A DNA stretch of 10,152 nucleotides from Chloroflexota bacterium. Lineage in GTDB: Bacteria > Chloroflexota > Dehalococcoidia > SM23-28-2 > RBG-16-64-32. The stretch spans positions 1-10,152 of the forward strand of contig JADFTG010000023.1 of assembly GCA_022560365.1 (NCBI GenBank), in the 5' to 3' direction. Positions 5,780 to 10,152 of the stretch are shown one piece after another (the stretch's first letter is position 1; every line of letters starts with the position of its first letter). Made by a program: the position numbers and the translations under genes. The notes under the pieces were generated by a model, which was given only the letters and a program-made list of their open reading frames with translations, searched no databases and had not been told where the DNA came from.

Positions 5780-5802
5780 CAGGCGTGCGCCTGCGCTAGA
5801 AT
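5780..5802 (+). promoter_or_regulatory. Promoter with palindromic candidate operator, phosphatase operon
   Basis: TAGAAT at 5797-5802 is a -10-like box, with a weak -35 GTGAAC at 5773-5778 (18-bp spacer). Inside the spacer lies the palindrome CAGGCG-TG-CGCCTG (5780-5793), with 6-bp arms. A protein bound there would block RNA polymerase. Transcription would start near 5809, leaving a short leader with GGAG (5823-5826) 7 nt before ATG 5834. Confidence 0.45.
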
Positions 5803-5833
5803 AGGCCCCACTCTCAACAGATGGAGCCTGCCA

Positions 5834-8621
<2,788 letters not shown>

Positions 8622-8639
8622 TGCGGGCGTTGCGTGCCG

Positions 8640-9140
8640 ATGAGCAAGCTTGACCTGATCACCCACCTCTACGAGTACAACGAGTGGGCGAACGACCGCT
8701 TGCTCGGCGTCGCCTCCGGTCTGTCCGAGGACGAGCTCAGCGCTGGGCGCGATGCCAGCTTCGATAGCATCCTCAGCTCGTTTGCGCACGTCGCGGCCGG
8801 GCAGATCGTCTGGCTGGAGCGCTGGGCTGGCGGCGAGAACGCCACACCGCTCCTTGAGTTGCAGCAGATGGCAGATACAGGTACCGTTCGTGACTCATTC
8901 CTCGCCTCGCACGCGGGCCTTCGTGAGTTCGTCGCTGGCCTGACTGACGAACGTCTCGAAGCGCCGCTGGACTTCCGCGACAGCCGCGGGGCGCGGTACA
9001 GCCGCTCGCTCTGGCAGTTGATGACGTACGTCGCCAACCACGGCACATTTCACCGCGGCGAGATCGCGATGATGCTGACCGGCGGCCACTCGCCGGGCGA
9101 CCTCGACTTCAGCTTCTGGGAGTACGAGCACCACCCGTAG
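8640..9140 (+). CDS. DinB-superfamily protein
   Basis: A 166-residue helical protein of the DinB/YfiT-like metal-binding family. It opens with YEYNEWANDRLL (11-22), a common DinB start. It has H50 in SILSSFAHVAAGQIVWLERW and the pair H134/H138 in ANHGTFHRGEIAMML, giving the three-His metal site. This is closer to classical DinB than the gene at 976-1494, so the two are not recent duplicates. Members with known activity transfer or hydrolyse thiol conjugates (bacillithiol, mycothiol) or isomerise maleylpyruvate; nothing here fixes the substrate. Start ATG 8640 (or GTG 8634 in frame) lies 12-18 nt after the dehalogenase stop, without a clear Shine-Dalgarno, so it probably depends on read-through from upstream. 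It converges on the ABC permease gene with a 20-bp gap. Confidence 0.85.
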   Translation: MSKLDLITHLYEYNEWANDRLLGVASGLSEDELSAGRDASFDSILSSFAHVAAGQIVWLERWAGGENATPLLELQQMADTGTVRDSFLASHAGLREFVAGLTDERLEAPLDFRDSRGARYSRSLWQLMTYVANHGTFHRGEIAMMLTGGHSPGDLDFSFWEYEHHP

Positions 9141-9150
9141 TGACGGGCGA

Positions 9151-9170
9151 GCGCCGAAGGCTACCGGCGC
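9151..9170. terminator. Possible bidirectional terminator hairpin
   Basis: GCGCCG (9151-9156) and CGGCGC (9165-9170) form a perfect 6-bp stem with an 8-nt loop, between the stop of the DinB gene and within the last codons of the convergent permease gene. No T-run follows on either strand, so it is not a classical intrinsic terminator. Confidence 0.25.
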
Positions 9171-9934
9171 GGTTCCCAGCTGAAGAAGCGCACGGCGAGT
9201 GCTGTCCCGGCGACGCCCCAGGCGGCGATCACTGCCAGGTCGCCCCACTCGAAGCCGGCGCCGGTCGTGTCCGGATGGAACGCGGTCTGCAGGGCCGCTG
9301 CGAAGTGCTTCAGCGGGAAGACGTCGCCGACGAGGGCGAGCCACTCCGGCGGGTCCTGCAACGGGATGAACACGTTCGAGATGAAGAGCAGCGGCAGGAT
9401 CGTCGCGTTCGTGATCGCGGGCGCGGCGTCGGCGTTTGGGATCACGGCGGTCAGCGCCAGCCCCAGCGCGCAGAACGTCACCGCTCCCAGCAGCAGCGTC
9501 ACCGCGAAGCCCGGGAGTGTGTTGCCAGGCACGTCCGTCCCGTAGGCGGCCGCGCCGACGCCGACCACGATCACAACGAGCAGCAGACTGACCAGCATCG
9601 CGTGCGCCAGCCGTCCGAAGATGTAGGCCCACGGCGGCAGCGGCGTCCCGCGAACACGCTTCAGGATGCCGAGGTCGCGTGAGATCGTCACCATCATGCC
9701 CATGTTCGTGTAACAGGCGCTGACGACGGCCAGCGCTACTATTCCCGGCACGTAGAACGTTGACCCGTCCAGGTCGCGCCCGTTGATCGTCAGCTCGCTG
9801 TCGCCGAAGAGTGAGTTGAAGAGCACGAGGAAGATCAGCGGCAGGAGGAACGTGAAGAACGCCGCCGCCGGGTTACGCCAGAAGGAGCGGTTTTCGTAGC
9901 GTACCTGCCGTAGCGCCAGCTGTAGATCGCTCAC
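9161..9934 (-). CDS. ABC-2 type exporter permease (DrrB-like)
   Basis: A 257-residue integral membrane subunit of an ABC-2 exporter. The N-terminal amphipathic stretch (MSDLQLALRQVRYENRSFWRN) is followed by six apparent membrane segments: about 24-42, 60-84, 110-130, 143-165, 173-192 and 231-251. The signature region SRDLGILKRVRGTPLPPW (85-102) is the conserved ABC-2 coupling segment, found in DrrB, NodJ and other drug or polysaccharide exporters. GTG 9934 is the start, overlapping the TGA of the ATPase gene in GTGA (9931-9934), so the pair is translationally coupled and should form one transporter. The substrate is unknown; drug, lipid or glycan export are all possible for this family. Confidence 0.88.
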   Translation of the reverse strand: MSDLQLALRQVRYENRSFWRNPAAAFFTFLLPLIFLVLFNSLFGDSELTINGRDLDGSTFYVPGIVALAVVSACYTNMGMMVTISRDLGILKRVRGTPLPPWAYIFGRLAHAMLVSLLLVVIVVGVGAAAYGTDVPGNTLPGFAVTLLLGAVTFCALGLALTAVIPNADAAPAITNATILPLLFISNVFIPLQDPPEWLALVGDVFPLKHFAAALQTAFHPDTTGAGFEWGDLAVIAAWGVAGTALAVRFFSWEPRR

Positions 9935-10152
9935 GCTTCGCCTGCCCTACCTTCGGCTTCCTTGGTGAGCTTCAGGTAGACGTCCTCGAGCGAGGGCCGG
10001 CTGACGGTCAGCTCGCCGAGCTCGACCGCGTGCTCGGTCGCCCACCGCGTCAGCTCGTACAGAGCTTGCGTCGGGTCCTCGCTGCTGACGAGGAGGCGGC
10101 CAGCTTCGGCCTCGGCCGGGACGCCGAAGCGAGCCGGCAGCTCGGGAGCGCC
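9931..10152 (-). CDS. ABC transporter ATP-binding protein, C-terminal fragment
   Basis: The last 73 residues of a gene that enters the window from its right edge. No Walker or signature motif is inside the window, but the end RPSLEDVYLKLT, about 19 residues before the stop, is the hallmark C-terminus of DrrA/CcmA-like exporter ATPases. The preceding region (ARFGVPAEAEAGRLLVSS, then PTQALYELTRWATEHAVELG) fits their small C-terminal domain. The 4-nt overlap with the permease start supports a two-gene exporter operon. Confidence 0.85.
   Translation of the reverse strand, partial: GAPELPARFGVPAEAEAGRLLVSSEDPTQALYELTRWATEHAVELGELTVSRPSLEDVYLKLTKEAEGRAGEA

Overview
This is a GC-rich, gene-dense bacterial chromosome segment with short gaps. 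The largest gap is about 180 bp, and no stretch over 300 bp lacks a gene. Gene content (DhaA-type haloalkane dehalogenase, two DinB-superfamily proteins, an actinobacterial-looking alkaline-phosphatase-superfamily enzyme, a stand-alone secretion-type ATPase, a DrrAB-like exporter) and apparently leaderless starts suggest Chloroflexota or Actinomycetota. The sequence alone does not settle the phylum. I see no tRNA, rRNA, insertion sequence, integrase or CRISPR array.

Layout. 1-180: C-terminal end of a small excisionase/MerR-like HTH protein (+). 191-1494: an orotate phosphoribosyltransferase-family gene and, upstream of it, a DinB-like gene, both on the minus strand. Between them lie a TTGACA promoter and an attenuator-like hairpin with a U-rich tail. 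1592-2610: a translationally coupled rhodanese and HAD phosphatase pair (+), divergent from the DinB gene. 2607-3455: a compact CpaF/VirB11-like ATPase (-). 3518-4525: a zinc medium-chain dehydrogenase (+), divergent from the ATPase; both genes appear leaderless. 4522-4989: a four-helix YvlD/phage-holin-4-family membrane protein (-). 5169-5675: a nitroreductase (+). 5834-9140: a three-gene co-directional block (+): an alkaline-phosphatase-superfamily enzyme with permuted motif order, a disrupted haloalkane dehalogenase and a second DinB protein. 9161-10152: an ABC-2 permease and the C-terminal end of its ATPase (-).

Organisation. Genes alternate strand often. Convergent pairs are packed to zero spacing: two pairs share palindromic stop codons (TTAA at 2607-2610, CTAG at 4522-4525). 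Co-directional partners overlap through GTGA at 1921-1924 and 9931-9934. Promoter -10 boxes of the TANNAT type (TACAAT, TAGAAT, TATTAT, TATGAT) stand before several genes.

Most notable points: (1) the phosphatase-superfamily protein carries its last metal-site His and DIAPTL segment before its nucleophile domain, as in a circular permutation; (2) the dehalogenase has an intact start and strong ribosome binding site but has lost about 28 residues, including the expected HGNPTS oxyanion segment, and carries a second frameshift; (3) the ATPase/dehydrogenase intergenic region is only 62 bp and looks like a bidirectional leaderless promoter; (4) the OPRTase-family protein lacks the usual catalytic-loop residues although its PRPP site is intact. 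No complete novel multi-gene defence or mobile system is evident.
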